DNA of 64,000 nucleotides from an uncultured Paracoccaceae bacterium (lineage in GTDB: Bacteria > Pseudomonadota > Alphaproteobacteria > Rhodobacterales > Rhodobacteraceae): contig CANLQO010000001.1 in the NCBI GenBank assembly GCA_947493335.1, positions 868,001-932,000 on the forward strand, given 5' to 3'. Position 1 is the stretch's first letter, and every line of letters starts with the position of its first letter. This document shows, piece after piece, positions 18,995 through 27,873 of the stretch. The notes under the pieces are model-generated. The model worked only from the letters and a program-made list of their open reading frames with translations. It was not told the origin of the DNA and searched no databases. The position numbers and the translations under genes were made by a program.

Positions 18995-19936
18995 ATGCGA
19001 GCATTCATTTTTCCCGGGCAAGGCGCGCAGACCATTGGAATGGGGCAGGCATTGGCCGCCGATTATCCTGCTGCCAAGGCGGTGTTTGACGAAGTAGATG
19101 AGGCGTTGGGAGAATCTCTTTCATCTCTGATCTGGGACGGCGATATCGAAACATTGACACTGACCCGAAATGCGCAACCCGCGTTGATGGCGACCTCACT
19201 TGCTGCGATGAAAGCGCTTGAATCAGAAGGGGTTAGCATCACCGACGCCAGCTTTGTTGCAGGCCATTCCCTGGGCGAATACTCCGCATTAGCCGCCGCA
19301 GGGGCGATGTCTATCGCTGACACCGCGCGGCTTCTGCGCATTCGCGGCGATGCCATGCAAGAGGCGGTTCCCGCCGGCGAGGGGGCAATGGCCGCCATAC
19401 TCGGCCTTGAATTTGATGTCGTGGCTCAGGTTGCGCAAAAGGCCGCACAGGGTGAGGTTTGCCAGGTCGCGAACGAGAATGACCCCGCGCAAAGCGTTGT
19501 TTCTGGTGGGAAAAATGCGGTTGAGCGTGCTGTTGAACTGGCCAAAGAGGCGGGCGCAAAACGGGCTGTAATGCTACCGGTTTCGGCCCCGTTTCATTGC
19601 ACCCTCATGGTCCCAGCCGCGGCACGGATGGCGCAGGCCTTGGCCGAAGTAGATATTGGCGAACCAGCCGTGCCGGTGGTGGCGAATGTATTGGCCGCAG
19701 GGGTGACAAATCCCAGCCTTATCAGATCGTTACTTGTGGATCAGGTCACTGGCCGGGTCCGCTGGCGGACCTCTGTCGACTGGATGGCAGCCGAAGGCGT
19801 GACAGAGATGTGGGAGATCGGCTCTGGCAAGGCTTTGTCAGGCATGATCCGTCGCATCAATCGCGACATCAGTACAACGACAATTGGCACGCCGGATGAG
19901 GTGAAAGCAGCCGCATTGGGCGCAAAAGAAGTATAA
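18995..19936 (+). CDS. fabD: malonyl-CoA:ACP transacylase
   Basis: A 313-residue cytosolic enzyme that loads malonate onto ACP for fatty-acid elongation. I chose ATG 18995 (MRAFIFPGQGAQTIGMG) because AGGGGGGA lies just upstream; an earlier in-frame start would add 36 unrelated residues. The GQGAQ motif, the nucleophile elbow GHSLGEYSAL near residue 90 and the catalytic His in SAPFHCTLM near 200 are present. It is followed by fabG after 13 bp. Iterons at 18916-18945 lie in the promoter region. Confidence 0.97.
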   Translation: MRAFIFPGQGAQTIGMGQALAADYPAAKAVFDEVDEALGESLSSLIWDGDIETLTLTRNAQPALMATSLAAMKALESEGVSITDASFVAGHSLGEYSALAAAGAMSIADTARLLRIRGDAMQEAVPAGEGAMAAILGLEFDVVAQVAQKAAQGEVCQVANENDPAQSVVSGGKNAVERAVELAKEAGAKRAVMLPVSAPFHCTLMVPAAARMAQALAEVDIGEPAVPVVANVLAAGVTNPSLIRSLLVDQVTGRVRWRTSVDWMAAEGVTEMWEIGSGKALSGMIRRINRDISTTTIGTPDEVKAAALGAKEV

Positions 19937-19949
19937 GAAGGAACCACAG

Positions 19950-20687
19950 ATGTTTGATCTGACAGGAAAAAATGCGCTCGTGACAGGTGCGTCAGGTGGG
20001 ATCGGCGGCGAGATCGCAAAAGCCCTGCACAGCGCCGGAGCCACGGTTGGCATTTCCGGCACACGGGTCGATCCACTGAACGCTCTGGCTGCAGATATGG
20101 GCGACCGGGTCCATGTGCTTCCATGCAACCTCTCCGATGCTGAGGCTGTAAATAACCTGCCAAAACAAGCGGTTGAGGCCATGGGAAGCGTTGATGTTCT
20201 GGTTAATAACGCGGGCATCACGCGCGACAACATCTTCATGCGCATGTCGGACGAAGAATGGTCGGCTGTCCTTGAAGTGAACCTGACCTCGACCATGCGG
20301 CTGTGCAAAGGCGTAATTCGCGGCATGATGAAAAGCCGTTGGGGCCGAATTATCAATATTTCCAGTGTAGTAGGGGCCACAGGAAATCCCGGACAGGCGA
20401 ATTACGCGGCCTCAAAGGCCGGTATGGTCGGCATGTCGAAATCGATCGCCTATGAGGTGGCCAGCCGGGGGATCACGGTGAACTGCGTCGCGCCCGGGTT
20501 CATTGAAACGGCGATGACGGATAAGCTGAATGATGATCAAAAGTCTGGAATCCTTGGACAAATTCCCGCAGGCCGGATGGGCAGCGCGGAAGAGATCGCC
20601 GGCGCCGTGCTTTACCTATCGAGCGCAGAGGCAGGCTATGTCACCGGCGCCACCTTGCATGTGAATGGCGGAATGGCCATGTTCTGA
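19950..20687 (+). CDS. fabG: 3-oxoacyl-ACP reductase
   Basis: A 245-residue short-chain dehydrogenase that reduces 3-oxoacyl-ACP with NADPH. Cofactor motif TGASGGIGG near residue 11; NNAGITRDN near 86; catalytic Ser in NISSVVGATGNPGQ near 137; and YAASKAG with the catalytic Tyr and Lys near 151. The length is typical. It lies 13 bp after fabD, with AAGGAACC as ribosome binding site, and 137 bp before acpP. Confidence 0.97.
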   Translation: MFDLTGKNALVTGASGGIGGEIAKALHSAGATVGISGTRVDPLNALAADMGDRVHVLPCNLSDAEAVNNLPKQAVEAMGSVDVLVNNAGITRDNIFMRMSDEEWSAVLEVNLTSTMRLCKGVIRGMMKSRWGRIINISSVVGATGNPGQANYAASKAGMVGMSKSIAYEVASRGITVNCVAPGFIETAMTDKLNDDQKSGILGQIPAGRMGSAEEIAGAVLYLSSAEAGYVTGATLHVNGGMAMF

Positions 20688-20824
20688 CGACACCGTGGTC
20701 GGGAGGGGTCGAAAGCGTTTGCGCTATCTGGAATCTCTGCTATAGGCCACGAGGATTGAGACGGGGGCCTCAGACTGGTCCCCCTAAAACCGGGCAAACG
20801 CCCAGCAGAACGTGAGGAATAGCC

Positions 20825-21058
20825 ATGAGCGACGTCGCAGACCGCGTACGCAAGATTGTTGTTGAGCATCTTGGTGTTGAAGAAGACAAAGTTGTCGAAG
20901 GTGCATCGTTTATTGATGATCTGGGCGCTGACAGCCTTGATACTGTCGAATTGGTCATGGCCTTTGAAGAAGAGTTCGGGATCGAAATTCCTGATGATGC
21001 CGCCGAGACGATTCAGTCCTTTGGCGATGCGGTGAAGTTCATCAGCGACGCGTCTTAA
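20825..21058 (+). CDS. acpP: acyl carrier protein
   Basis: A 77-residue acidic protein that carries acyl chains on a 4'-phosphopantetheine arm. The attachment Ser is residue 37 in [14 protein letters not shown]. The helices [11 protein letters not shown] and [11 protein letters not shown] are canonical. It is preceded by GAGGAATAGCC and followed by a terminator hairpin at 21083. Confidence 0.98.
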   Translation: MSDVADRVRKIVVEHLGVEEDKVVEGASFIDDLGADSLDTVELVMAFEEEFGIEIPDDAAETIQSFGDAVKFISDAS

Positions 21059-21082
21059 GACCACTTCAAACTGATTTGCATG

Positions 21083-21105
21083 CGGCGCCCTTAGGGCGCC
21101 GTTTG
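21083..21105 (+). terminator. acpP terminator
   Basis: The stem CGGCGCCC/GGGCGCCG with a TTA loop is followed by TTTGTG, 25 bp after acpP. The loop TTA is also the reverse complement of the stop codon of the convergent PilZ gene. Confidence 0.75.
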
Positions 21106-22008
21106 TGTTCTTGCTGGTTTCACAGATGCATCCGGATTGATTTCGGTCCGGCCAAGAATATAAAGCACGGTGGCCAATCGCAGACGTGGTGCGAAGGTCA
21201 TACCGGCATAGTGGTCATTGCACCATGTACATTGCCCGTCGCGCCATTTCCCGGCGAGTTTCACCTTTAGTTCCTGTTTGTCGGACAGTTGCCCTTGTCC
21301 GTCGTGTTTCAGTTTCAGGCCATTGCAGCTGATATCAAGCATTCTGCCTTTGAATTCGGCGTCACCAATCCGAAACGGAAGGGCTTGATTTGTCGCATAT
21401 CTTCGCTGACGCCGCCGTTTCTTTTCGCGACCTCGCTGGATCAGAACAAAGCCACCGGCGAGGGCGGCAATCAAAACGATCAGGACAATGGCCCAAAGGC
21501 CAAGCGAAATGGTGCCAATACCGTCGCGTTGTGAGATGGAGTCCGCGCTAAATAGCTGTGATTCAGCGTCGGTGGATGTTGATGCCGGGTCACTGACACC
21601 GGAGGACGGCAATGCAGGTCCGGCGCAGTCAAGGCGATCAAGGATCTGCCCCGCTTGATCAAATATTTGCCGAACGTTGGGTGCCTTCATTAGCGCAGAG
21701 ATGTCCTTTGCCCGATTGTTTTCGGCAAGAACCGAAATCTGTGACGTCAGACGCGCAAAATTCGCGAGCGTTTGGGTCGCTTCAGGTGTCAGAATTCCGG
21801 AAAAGATATGATCAATGTTTTGCTGATCAAACCGCGCAAGATCGCTGCGCAAGGCCGGATCGGGTAAGCCGCCTAATGCCAAAGGTTTGCCGGCAGCACC
21901 TGCGTTCTGAATGCGGGATAAAGCATTGACGGCATCGCAGTTCACATTTGCCAAACCCTGTTGACCATTCAGGCAGAGCAAGAGGGTAAACAGCAAACGA
22001 GTTTTCAT
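21091..22008 (-). CDS. PilZ-domain protein with exported N-terminal region
   Basis: A 305-residue protein. I set the start at 22008, beginning a signal peptide (MKTRLLFTLLLCLNGQQGLA), with AAGGAT seven bases upstream. A helical periplasmic region of about 150 residues follows (LARFDQQNIDHIFSGIL, FARLTSQISVLAENN). A transmembrane segment at about 174-196 (LWAIVLIVLIAALAGGFVLI) and a basic RGREKKRRRQRR lead into a cytoplasmic PilZ domain. RRRQR and DISCNG match the RxxxR and [D/N]xSxxG c-di-GMP-binding motifs. It may couple c-di-GMP to an envelope event. It interrupts the fab gene run on the opposite strand. Confidence 0.85.
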   Translation of the reverse strand: MKTRLLFTLLLCLNGQQGLANVNCDAVNALSRIQNAGAAGKPLALGGLPDPALRSDLARFDQQNIDHIFSGILTPEATQTLANFARLTSQISVLAENNRAKDISALMKAPNVRQIFDQAGQILDRLDCAGPALPSSGVSDPASTSTDAESQLFSADSISQRDGIGTISLGLWAIVLIVLIAALAGGFVLIQRGREKKRRRQRRYATNQALPFRIGDAEFKGRMLDISCNGLKLKHDGQGQLSDKQELKVKLAGKWRDGQCTWCNDHYAGMTFAPRLRLATVLYILGRTEINPDASVKPARTQTAP

Positions 22009-22153
22009 CAGCAAAATCCTTCGTTTTCTCGACGTTAGATCGTTAAGGTTAAGCGGATATGAACCATGCAGCGGGCAAATGCCGGGTCTGCCCTTGCCCC
22101 GGCCCAAAGGCCTGCGGTATCAGGGGCGAAATGAGCAGAGGTGAGGGCAAAAC

Positions 22154-23416
22154 ATGCGCCGTGTAGTTGTGACAGGTCTGGGACTCGTGACGCCATTGGC
22201 GGATGGGGTCGAGGCAAGCTGGTCGCGGATTCTTGACGGGCAGTCTGGTGCCGGTCCGATCACGCGTTTTGACACCACGGGGCTGGCCACCACCTATGCC
22301 TGTGAGGTGCCTTTTGGCGACGGTAGCGACGGCACTTTTAACGCTGACGCCTATATGGAACCGAAAGAACAACGGAAGGTAGATACCTTCATCTTGTTTG
22401 GAATGGCCGCAGCCCAACAGGCAATTGAAGATGCAGGCTGGACGCCGGAAGATCAGGAAAGTCTTGAGCGGACCGGTGTTCTGATCGGTTCTGGAATTGG
22501 TGGCCTTAACTCGATCGCGAATACTGCCGTGATGATGGAAGAAAAGGGGCCACGCCGCGTGTCGCCCTTCTTCGTGCCCGGCGCACTGATCAATCTGATT
22601 TCTGGTCAGGTTTCGATCCGTTATGGTTTCAAGGGGCCAAACCATTCGGTTGTGACGGCCTGTTCAACCGGTGCGCATGCCATTGGTGACGCGAGCAGAT
22701 TGATCCAGCATGGTGATGCAGATGTCATGATTGCGGGTGGGGCGGAGGCCGCAATCTGCCGTCTTGGTATCGCAGGGTTTAATGCCTGCAAGGCGTTGAG
22801 CACCGATCGCGCCGAAGACCCGACAAAAGCCAGCCGCCCTTGGGACGAAGACCGCGATGGATTTGTCATGGGTGAAGGCGCTGGCATTGTGGTGCTTGAG
22901 GAATATGAGCACGCCAAGGCGCGTGGTGCAAAAATCTATGCAGAGGTGCTTGGCTATGGGTTGTCCGGCGACGCGCATCATATCACCGCGCCGCCACCTG
23001 ACCACGAAGGGGCGGAACGCGCGATGCGTGCTGCCTGTCGAAATGCAAATGTTGCGCCTGAAAAGATTGATTACGTCAATGCGCATGGCACATCCACCAT
23101 GGCGGATACGATCGAATTGGGCGCAGTCGAACGACTGGTTGGTGAAGAAGCTGCGGCCAAGCTGACGATGTCGTCGACAAAATCGATGACCGGACACCTT
23201 TTGGGTGCCGCGGGTGCCATCGAGGCAATCTTCACAATGCTCGCAATCCGCGACCAGGTCGCCCCGCCGACAATCAATCTGGACAAGATCGCCGCGGAGA
23301 CCGAGGTTGATTTGTGCGCGAACGAGAAACGGGAACGCAAGATTGACGTGGCGTTGTCGAACTCCTTTGGATTTGGCGGGACCAATGCCAGTCTTGTACT
23401 GGGGAAAGTCACCTGA
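22154..23416 (+). CDS. fabF: 3-oxoacyl-ACP synthase II
   Basis: A 420-residue condensing enzyme that elongates acyl-ACP with malonyl-ACP. The catalytic Cys lies in VTACSTGAHAIGDA near residue 171, and the two His in NAHGTSTMADTIEL near 313 and TGHLLGAAGA near 350; the Phe loop SFGFGGTNASL is at the C-terminus. It begins MRRVVVTGLGLVTPL, the usual FabF start. Its stop codon overlaps the mltG start by one base (TGATG). Confidence 0.97.
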   Translation: MRRVVVTGLGLVTPLADGVEASWSRILDGQSGAGPITRFDTTGLATTYACEVPFGDGSDGTFNADAYMEPKEQRKVDTFILFGMAAAQQAIEDAGWTPEDQESLERTGVLIGSGIGGLNSIANTAVMMEEKGPRRVSPFFVPGALINLISGQVSIRYGFKGPNHSVVTACSTGAHAIGDASRLIQHGDADVMIAGGAEAAICRLGIAGFNACKALSTDRAEDPTKASRPWDEDRDGFVMGEGAGIVVLEEYEHAKARGAKIYAEVLGYGLSGDAHHITAPPPDHEGAERAMRAACRNANVAPEKIDYVNAHGTSTMADTIELGAVERLVGEEAAAKLTMSSTKSMTGHLLGAAGAIEAIFTMLAIRDQVAPPTINLDKIAAETEVDLCANEKRERKIDVALSNSFGFGGTNASLVLGKVT

Positions 23417-24576
23417 TGTGGCGACATATTGCGTCGAACGCACTGACGTTTTTCATAGTTGCCCTGTTCTTGTTGGGCGGAGTGGTGGTTTGGGGCAGTA
23501 AGCAATATAGCGCGCCCGGACCGCTTGCAGAGGCGATTTGTCTGCGGGTGGAAAGCGGCAGCAATATGCGCCGCGTGGCAGAAAAGCTTGAGGCACAGGG
23601 CGCCGTAAGCTCGCCTGCAATTTTCCGGATGGGCGTGGACTATGCGGAATTGTCCGATGACCTCAAGGCGGGAAGTTTCCGCATTGCGGAAGGAGCGTCG
23701 ATGGCGGACATCGCGCAGGCGATTACGCAAGGCGGACAAAACACTTGTGGCACCGAGATCATCTACCGCGTCGGCGTGAATAGCCAGCAGGTGCAGGTGA
23801 GAGAGCTTGACCCCGCCAGCAACCGGTTTGTTGATTTGGCGAGATTTGACCCCAGCGAAGCGGCACCCGCGGCCTATGACAAAGCGCGCGAGGACAGTGA
23901 CACCACCTACAACATTGTCATGGCCGAGGGCGTGACGAGTTGGCAAGTCACCAATGCGCTCAATAACTTGGACGTTTTGGAGGGCTCGATTGACGAGGTA
24001 CCCGCCGAAGGGACCCTGGCACCGGACAGCTATGAGTTCCAACCTGGTGACAGCCCCGCGTCGTTGATCGAACGTATGGTCAACGCGCAGGCCGCGTTCT
24101 TGGCCGAGGCTTGGGCTGGCCGTGCAGAAGGCCTGCCCCTGCAATCACCGGAAGAAGCGTTGATCCTTGCGAGCATCGTCGAAAAGGAAACTGGCGTGGC
24201 CGAAGAACGACGCCAGGTGGCAAGCGTCTTTGTGAACCGTCTTAATCAGGGCATGAAGTTGCAGACCGACCCCACGGTGATCTACGGCATCACCAAGGGA
24301 GAGGGCGTATTAGGACGCGGCTTGCGGCAATCTGAGCTGCGGCGGGAAACTCCGTGGAACACTTACGTCATTCCTGCGTTACCCCCAACACCCATTGCAA
24401 ACCCGGGTCGCGAAAGCATCCTTGCGGCGCTTGATCCTGATAGCACAGAATTCATCTTTTTCGTCGCTGACGGCACCGGCGGCCATGCATTTGCAACTAA
24501 TCTGGACGACCACAATCGGAATGTGGCCCGGTGGCGCGAGATTGAGGCGGAACGCGCAGCGAGCGACGGCGGCTAG
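23416..24576 (+). CDS. mltG: endolytic peptidoglycan transglycosylase MltG
   Basis: A 386-residue membrane-anchored enzyme that cuts nascent glycan strands and so sets their length. One N-terminal transmembrane helix (about 8-26, FFIVALFLLGGVVVWG) is followed by a LysM-like region and the YceG catalytic domain. The catalytic Glu is in ILASIVEKETGV near residue 255, and the C-terminal PTPIANPGRESILAAL is characteristic. It overlaps fabF by one base, as in many alphaproteobacteria. A terminator follows before the GTA cluster. Confidence 0.95.
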   Translation: MWRHIASNALTFFIVALFLLGGVVVWGSKQYSAPGPLAEAICLRVESGSNMRRVAEKLEAQGAVSSPAIFRMGVDYAELSDDLKAGSFRIAEGASMADIAQAITQGGQNTCGTEIIYRVGVNSQQVQVRELDPASNRFVDLARFDPSEAAPAAYDKAREDSDTTYNIVMAEGVTSWQVTNALNNLDVLEGSIDEVPAEGTLAPDSYEFQPGDSPASLIERMVNAQAAFLAEAWAGRAEGLPLQSPEEALILASIVEKETGVAEERRQVASVFVNRLNQGMKLQTDPTVIYGITKGEGVLGRGLRQSELRRETPWNTYVIPALPPTPIANPGRESILAALDPDSTEFIFFVADGTGGHAFATNLDDHNRNVARWREIEAERAASDGG

Positions 24577-24604
24577 CCAGATCTGAGGGTAAACGAAACA
24601 AAAA

Positions 24605-24636
24605 CGTGGGCGCACGGTGGTGCTGCCCGCTTTTTT
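24605..24636 (+). terminator. mltG terminator
   Basis: An imperfect GC-rich hairpin (GTGGGCGCAC paired with GTGCTGCCCGC) is followed by TTTTTT. It separates the fab-mltG unit from the GTA genes. Confidence 0.75.
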
Positions 24637-24739
24637 GCGCTGTCCGCCCAACTGATGTAGATTGTCGCTTGTCAGAAAGGTACGGGGAAGGTGCCGCCTG
24701 ACAAACTGTATCGGACGGGAACCAGTACAGGCACGATCA

Positions 24740-25093
24740 ATGACATCATCAACTGACCCGCCGCGCGGCACTCCCGCGCAGGCGCAGGACCGTCGCGCGG
24801 AATTTCGAGGAATGTTCTCTGAAATTCGGCGGATGATGGTTTTCTATGCCGTCAATCCTGGCTTGAAAGGCTTTGTTACGCCGCAGGTCATTACGCAAAA
24901 GTTGGATGAACTGCAGAGTTTGCAGGTCCTTCTGCTGAAAGCTGAAGAGGCCCTCTATGACACTCCCAAAGCAGAAGAAGATGGCGTCGCCGTTGACGTT
25001 GAAAGGCTACGGGTTGAGATCGGGCGCAAGCTTGATCGCATCCGCGCCGTCCTGGATGCAGGAGCAGTTTCTGAAGGACCTGACACCGCGTGA
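24740..25093 (+). CDS. GTA gp1, small terminase subunit
   Basis: A 117-residue protein starting MTSSTDPPRGTPAQAQ. The centre is helical (EIRRMMVFYAVNPGLKGF, QKLDELQSLQVLLLKAEEAL). In R. capsulatus gp1 was shown to be TerS, which recruits DNA to the large terminase. GTA TerS is thought to have reduced sequence specificity, fitting near-random packaging. ATG 24740 is chosen, although its ribosome binding site is weak; a TTG at 24662 is open but unlikely. The 3' half overlaps the frame of gp2. Confidence 0.85.
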   Translation: MTSSTDPPRGTPAQAQDRRAEFRGMFSEIRRMMVFYAVNPGLKGFVTPQVITQKLDELQSLQVLLLKAEEALYDTPKAEEDGVAVDVERLRVEIGRKLDRIRAVLDAGAVSEGPDTA

Positions 25094-26348
25094 GTTAGAC
25101 GCACTCCCGTATTTGTTCGCCTTTTGGGCGATGCCGCACCAGTTCCCCCCCAGCGGGGACTGGCGGACTTGGGTCATATTGGGTGGCCGCGGCGCAGGCA
25201 AAACACGGGCGGGCGCGGAATGGGTCCGGGGGCTGGCCGAATCCACGGGAGAGGGTTCTGCCAGACGCATCGCGCTGGTCGGCGAAACCATTGAGCAGGC
25301 ACGCGAAGTGATGATCTTTGGCGAAAGCGGGATCCTTGCCATTTCGCCGCCAGCGATGCGACCGATCTGGGTTTCGGGGCGTAAGATGTTGCAGTGGGAG
25401 AACGGCGCGACAGCCCAGCTTTTTTCGGCTTTTGATCCTGAAAGTCTACGAGGTCCTCAATTTGATGCGGCCTGGGTGGATGAACTTGCAAAGTGGCCGC
25501 AGCCTGAAGTGGCATGGGATATGCTGCAATTCGGGTTGCGGCTGGGAGATACGCCGCGCGCGGCGGTCACAACAACGCCGCGTAACGTTCCGTTGTTGCG
25601 GCGGCTGCTTGACACAAATGGAACGGTGACGACATCAGCCACGACTTTTGACAACGCGGCCAACCTCGCGCCGAGTTTTCTGCGCGAGGTTGAACAGCGT
25701 TATGGCGGGACCCGGTTGGGCCGACAGGAGCTTGAAGGTGTCCTTTTGACAGACACGAAAGGTGGGTTGTGGGACATGGCACGGGTCGCAGGCTCGGCCG
25801 TCCTGGCAGCCCCGGAACTTGATAGGGTCATCGTCGCCGTCGATCCGCCTGTCACCGGGCATGCGGGTTCTGATGCCTGCGGCATTATTGTTGCGGGGGT
25901 TGTGATGGATGGGCCGCCATTCGAATGGCAGGCCTATGTGCTGGAAGACGCCAGCATTGAAAAGGCAACCCCGCTGGAATGGGCCAAAGCCGCAGTGGAC
26001 GCCATGCAGCGGCATGACGCAGACAAGCTGGTCGCAGAAGTCAATCAAGGCGGCGACATGGTGGAGACGATTATTCGCAGCATCGATCCGCTGGTGCCAG
26101 TCACGGCGGTGCGCGCGTCGCGCGGCAAGGTGGCGCGTGCCGAACCCGTCGCGGCCCTTTACGCGCAGGGGCGGGTGACGCATTTGCGAGGTCTGGGTGC
26201 GCTGGAAGATGAAATGGCCTTGATGACCGTGCAGGGATTCGAGGGCAGGGGGTCGCCAGACCGGGTAGACGCGCTTGTCTGGGCGCTGACCGAGCTGATG
26301 CTCGTGCCCGCCCAAAAGTGGCGGACGCCCCAGGTGAGAGGCCTTTAG
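24957..26348 (+). CDS. GTA gp2, large terminase (packaging ATPase and nuclease)
   Basis: Up to 463 residues. Walker A is GGRGAGKTR (about 76-84), Walker B is AAWVDELAKW (acidic pair 175-176), and the RNase H-like nuclease domain starts near VIVAVDPPVTGHAGSD (about 285) and ends with DRVDALVWALTELM. The first ATG (24957) overlaps gp1 by 137 bp; the true start could be ATG 24981, a TTG at 25014 with AAAGG upstream, or ATG 25056. The segment LIASAPSW before 25056 looks family-like, favouring an upstream start. The motor threads DNA into the GTA head. Confidence 0.93.
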   Translation: MTLPKQKKMASPLTLKGYGLRSGASLIASAPSWMQEQFLKDLTPRELDALPYLFAFWAMPHQFPPSGDWRTWVILGGRGAGKTRAGAEWVRGLAESTGEGSARRIALVGETIEQAREVMIFGESGILAISPPAMRPIWVSGRKMLQWENGATAQLFSAFDPESLRGPQFDAAWVDELAKWPQPEVAWDMLQFGLRLGDTPRAAVTTTPRNVPLLRRLLDTNGTVTTSATTFDNAANLAPSFLREVEQRYGGTRLGRQELEGVLLTDTKGGLWDMARVAGSAVLAAPELDRVIVAVDPPVTGHAGSDACGIIVAGVVMDGPPFEWQAYVLEDASIEKATPLEWAKAAVDAMQRHDADKLVAEVNQGGDMVETIIRSIDPLVPVTAVRASRGKVARAEPVAALYAQGRVTHLRGLGALEDEMALMTVQGFEGRGSPDRVDALVWALTELMLVPAQKWRTPQVRGL

Positions 26349-26370
26349 GAAGCGTCTTTGGGCGCCCACG

Positions 26371-26386
26371 ACCACCGCGCGGTGGT
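26371..26386. repeat. perfect palindrome between gp2 and gp3
   Basis: ACCACCGCGCGGTGGT is a perfect 16-bp palindrome 22 bp after gp2 and 80 bp before gp3. No T tract follows. It could form an mRNA stability hairpin or an operator; the function is unknown. Confidence 0.4.
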
Positions 26387-26465
26387 CTGGCAAAATAGTA
26401 ATTCTCTCGCTGCAAACTGCTGAAACGATCAAGACGGTGCGCCCCGATGCGGTGCGATCAAGGAG

Positions 26466-27656
26466 ATGTGGATGTTCCAATTATTCGGCAAGGGCGACAA
26501 GACAGCGGCTGCTGTTGCAGAGACCAAAGCCTCGGCCGCGGGGCGTGTCATGGCGTGGTCGTCGCAAGGGCGTGTCGCATGGACGTCGCGCGACACCGTG
26601 TCATTGACGCAGGCGGGCTTTACCGGAAATCCGATCGGGTTTCGCGCAGTCAAATTGATTGCCGAAGCTGCTGCTTCTGTGCCGCTGAACTTGCAGGATG
26701 CAGAACGGCGCTATGATACTCATCCGGTCATCTCACTGTTGTCACGTCCGAACGGCGGGCAAGGTCGTGCAGAGCTATTGGAAGCGCTATTTGGTCAGCT
26801 TTTGTTGACCGGTAATGCCTATCTGGAAGCCGTGGGCGACGAAGGCTTGCCGGTTGAATTACACGTATTGCGGTCTGATCGGGTTCGGCTGGTACCTGGA
26901 AGCGATGGTTGGCCTGTTGCTTATGAATACAGCGTCAGCGGACGCAAACATCGGTTTGATGTGCAGGGCGGACTGAGCCCCGTCTGTCACATCAAGAGCT
27001 TTCACCCACAAGATGACCACTACGGCTTTTCGCCCATTCAGGCGGCTGCCAGCGCCATTGACGTGCATAACGCCGCGTCGGGCTGGTCCAAGGCATTGCT
27101 GGATAATGCGGCGCGACCGTCTGGCGCAATTGTCTACAAGGGGGCGGATGCACAATCGCAGTTGAGCCAGGATCAGTATGACCGCCTGCTGAACGAGATG
27201 GAGACGCACCATCAAGGTGCGCGTAATGCAGGCCGCCCGATGTTGCTGGAAGGTGGGCTTGATTGGAAGCCCATGGGCTTTTCGCCATCTGACATGGAAT
27301 TCCAAAAGACAAAGGAGGCTGCAGCACGCGAAATTGCCATCGCTTTTGGTGTGCCGCCAATGTTGTTGGGAATTCCGGGTGACGCCACCTACGCCAACTA
27401 TCAAGAGGCGAACCGCGCGTTTTATCGTCTGACGGTTTTGCCGCTCGCGACGCGGGTCACAAGCGCGATTGCCGATTGGCTGTCTGATTTCACGGGTGAG
27501 CAGGTCGAACTGCGTCCCGATCTTGATCAGATCCCGGCGCTGTCGATCGAGAGGGACGCGCAATGGCGCAGGGTCTCGGACGCATCGTTTCTGACCTCTG
27601 CTGAAAAACGGAACTTGTTGGGGCTCCCGAGTCTGGAGGTGGGCGATGAAGGATAA
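26466..27656 (+). CDS. GTA gp3, HK97-type portal protein
   Basis: A 396-residue portal that forms the dodecameric DNA channel at one head vertex. Typical portal segments are seen: NPIGFRAVKLIAEAAASVPL near the N-terminus, LLTGNAYLEAVGDEGLPVEL, FHPQDDHYGFSPIQAAASAI, and AFGVPPMLLGIPGDATYANYQEA. The length fits GTA portals. GGAG lies upstream of the TTG/ATG cluster; the start used here is ATG 26466 (MWMFQLFGKGDK), and ATG 26472 is an alternative. Its end overlaps g3.5 by 11 bp. Confidence 0.94.
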   Translation: MWMFQLFGKGDKTAAAVAETKASAAGRVMAWSSQGRVAWTSRDTVSLTQAGFTGNPIGFRAVKLIAEAAASVPLNLQDAERRYDTHPVISLLSRPNGGQGRAELLEALFGQLLLTGNAYLEAVGDEGLPVELHVLRSDRVRLVPGSDGWPVAYEYSVSGRKHRFDVQGGLSPVCHIKSFHPQDDHYGFSPIQAAASAIDVHNAASGWSKALLDNAARPSGAIVYKGADAQSQLSQDQYDRLLNEMETHHQGARNAGRPMLLEGGLDWKPMGFSPSDMEFQKTKEAAAREIAIAFGVPPMLLGIPGDATYANYQEANRAFYRLTVLPLATRVTSAIADWLSDFTGEQVELRPDLDQIPALSIERDAQWRRVSDASFLTSAEKRNLLGLPSLEVGDEG

Positions 27657-27855
27657 CATTGTCGACATCGCAACAAAATCACGGCCCGTTGCACAGCTTC
27701 CAGTGACCGATTTTTGGTTTGCGCAGGTGGATGCACGCCTGACCCGGATCGAGGTGATCATTCGACGGCTGGAGTGGCAAATTCTGATGTTGGTGTGCGG
27801 TGCCGCGGCACTGCTGCTGTTTGAAGTTTTCCAGACATTTTCTTCTCTGACCTGA
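27646..27855 (+). CDS. GTA g3.5, small single-span membrane protein
   Basis: A 69-residue protein corresponding in position to ORF g3.5 of the R. capsulatus GTA. Residues 1-44 are polar (VDARLTRIEVIIRRLEWQI, probably amphipathic), and residues 47-62 (LMLVCGAAALLLFEVF) form one transmembrane helix. It overlaps gp3 by 11 bp and is followed closely by the protease gene, so it is made with the head proteins. Its function is not known to me; it may be a membrane anchor or assembly factor. Confidence 0.75.
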   Translation: MKDNIVDIATKSRPVAQLPVTDFWFAQVDARLTRIEVIIRRLEWQILMLVCGAAALLLFEVFQTFSSLT

Positions 27856-27873
27856 ATGCCGAAGGGACACAAC

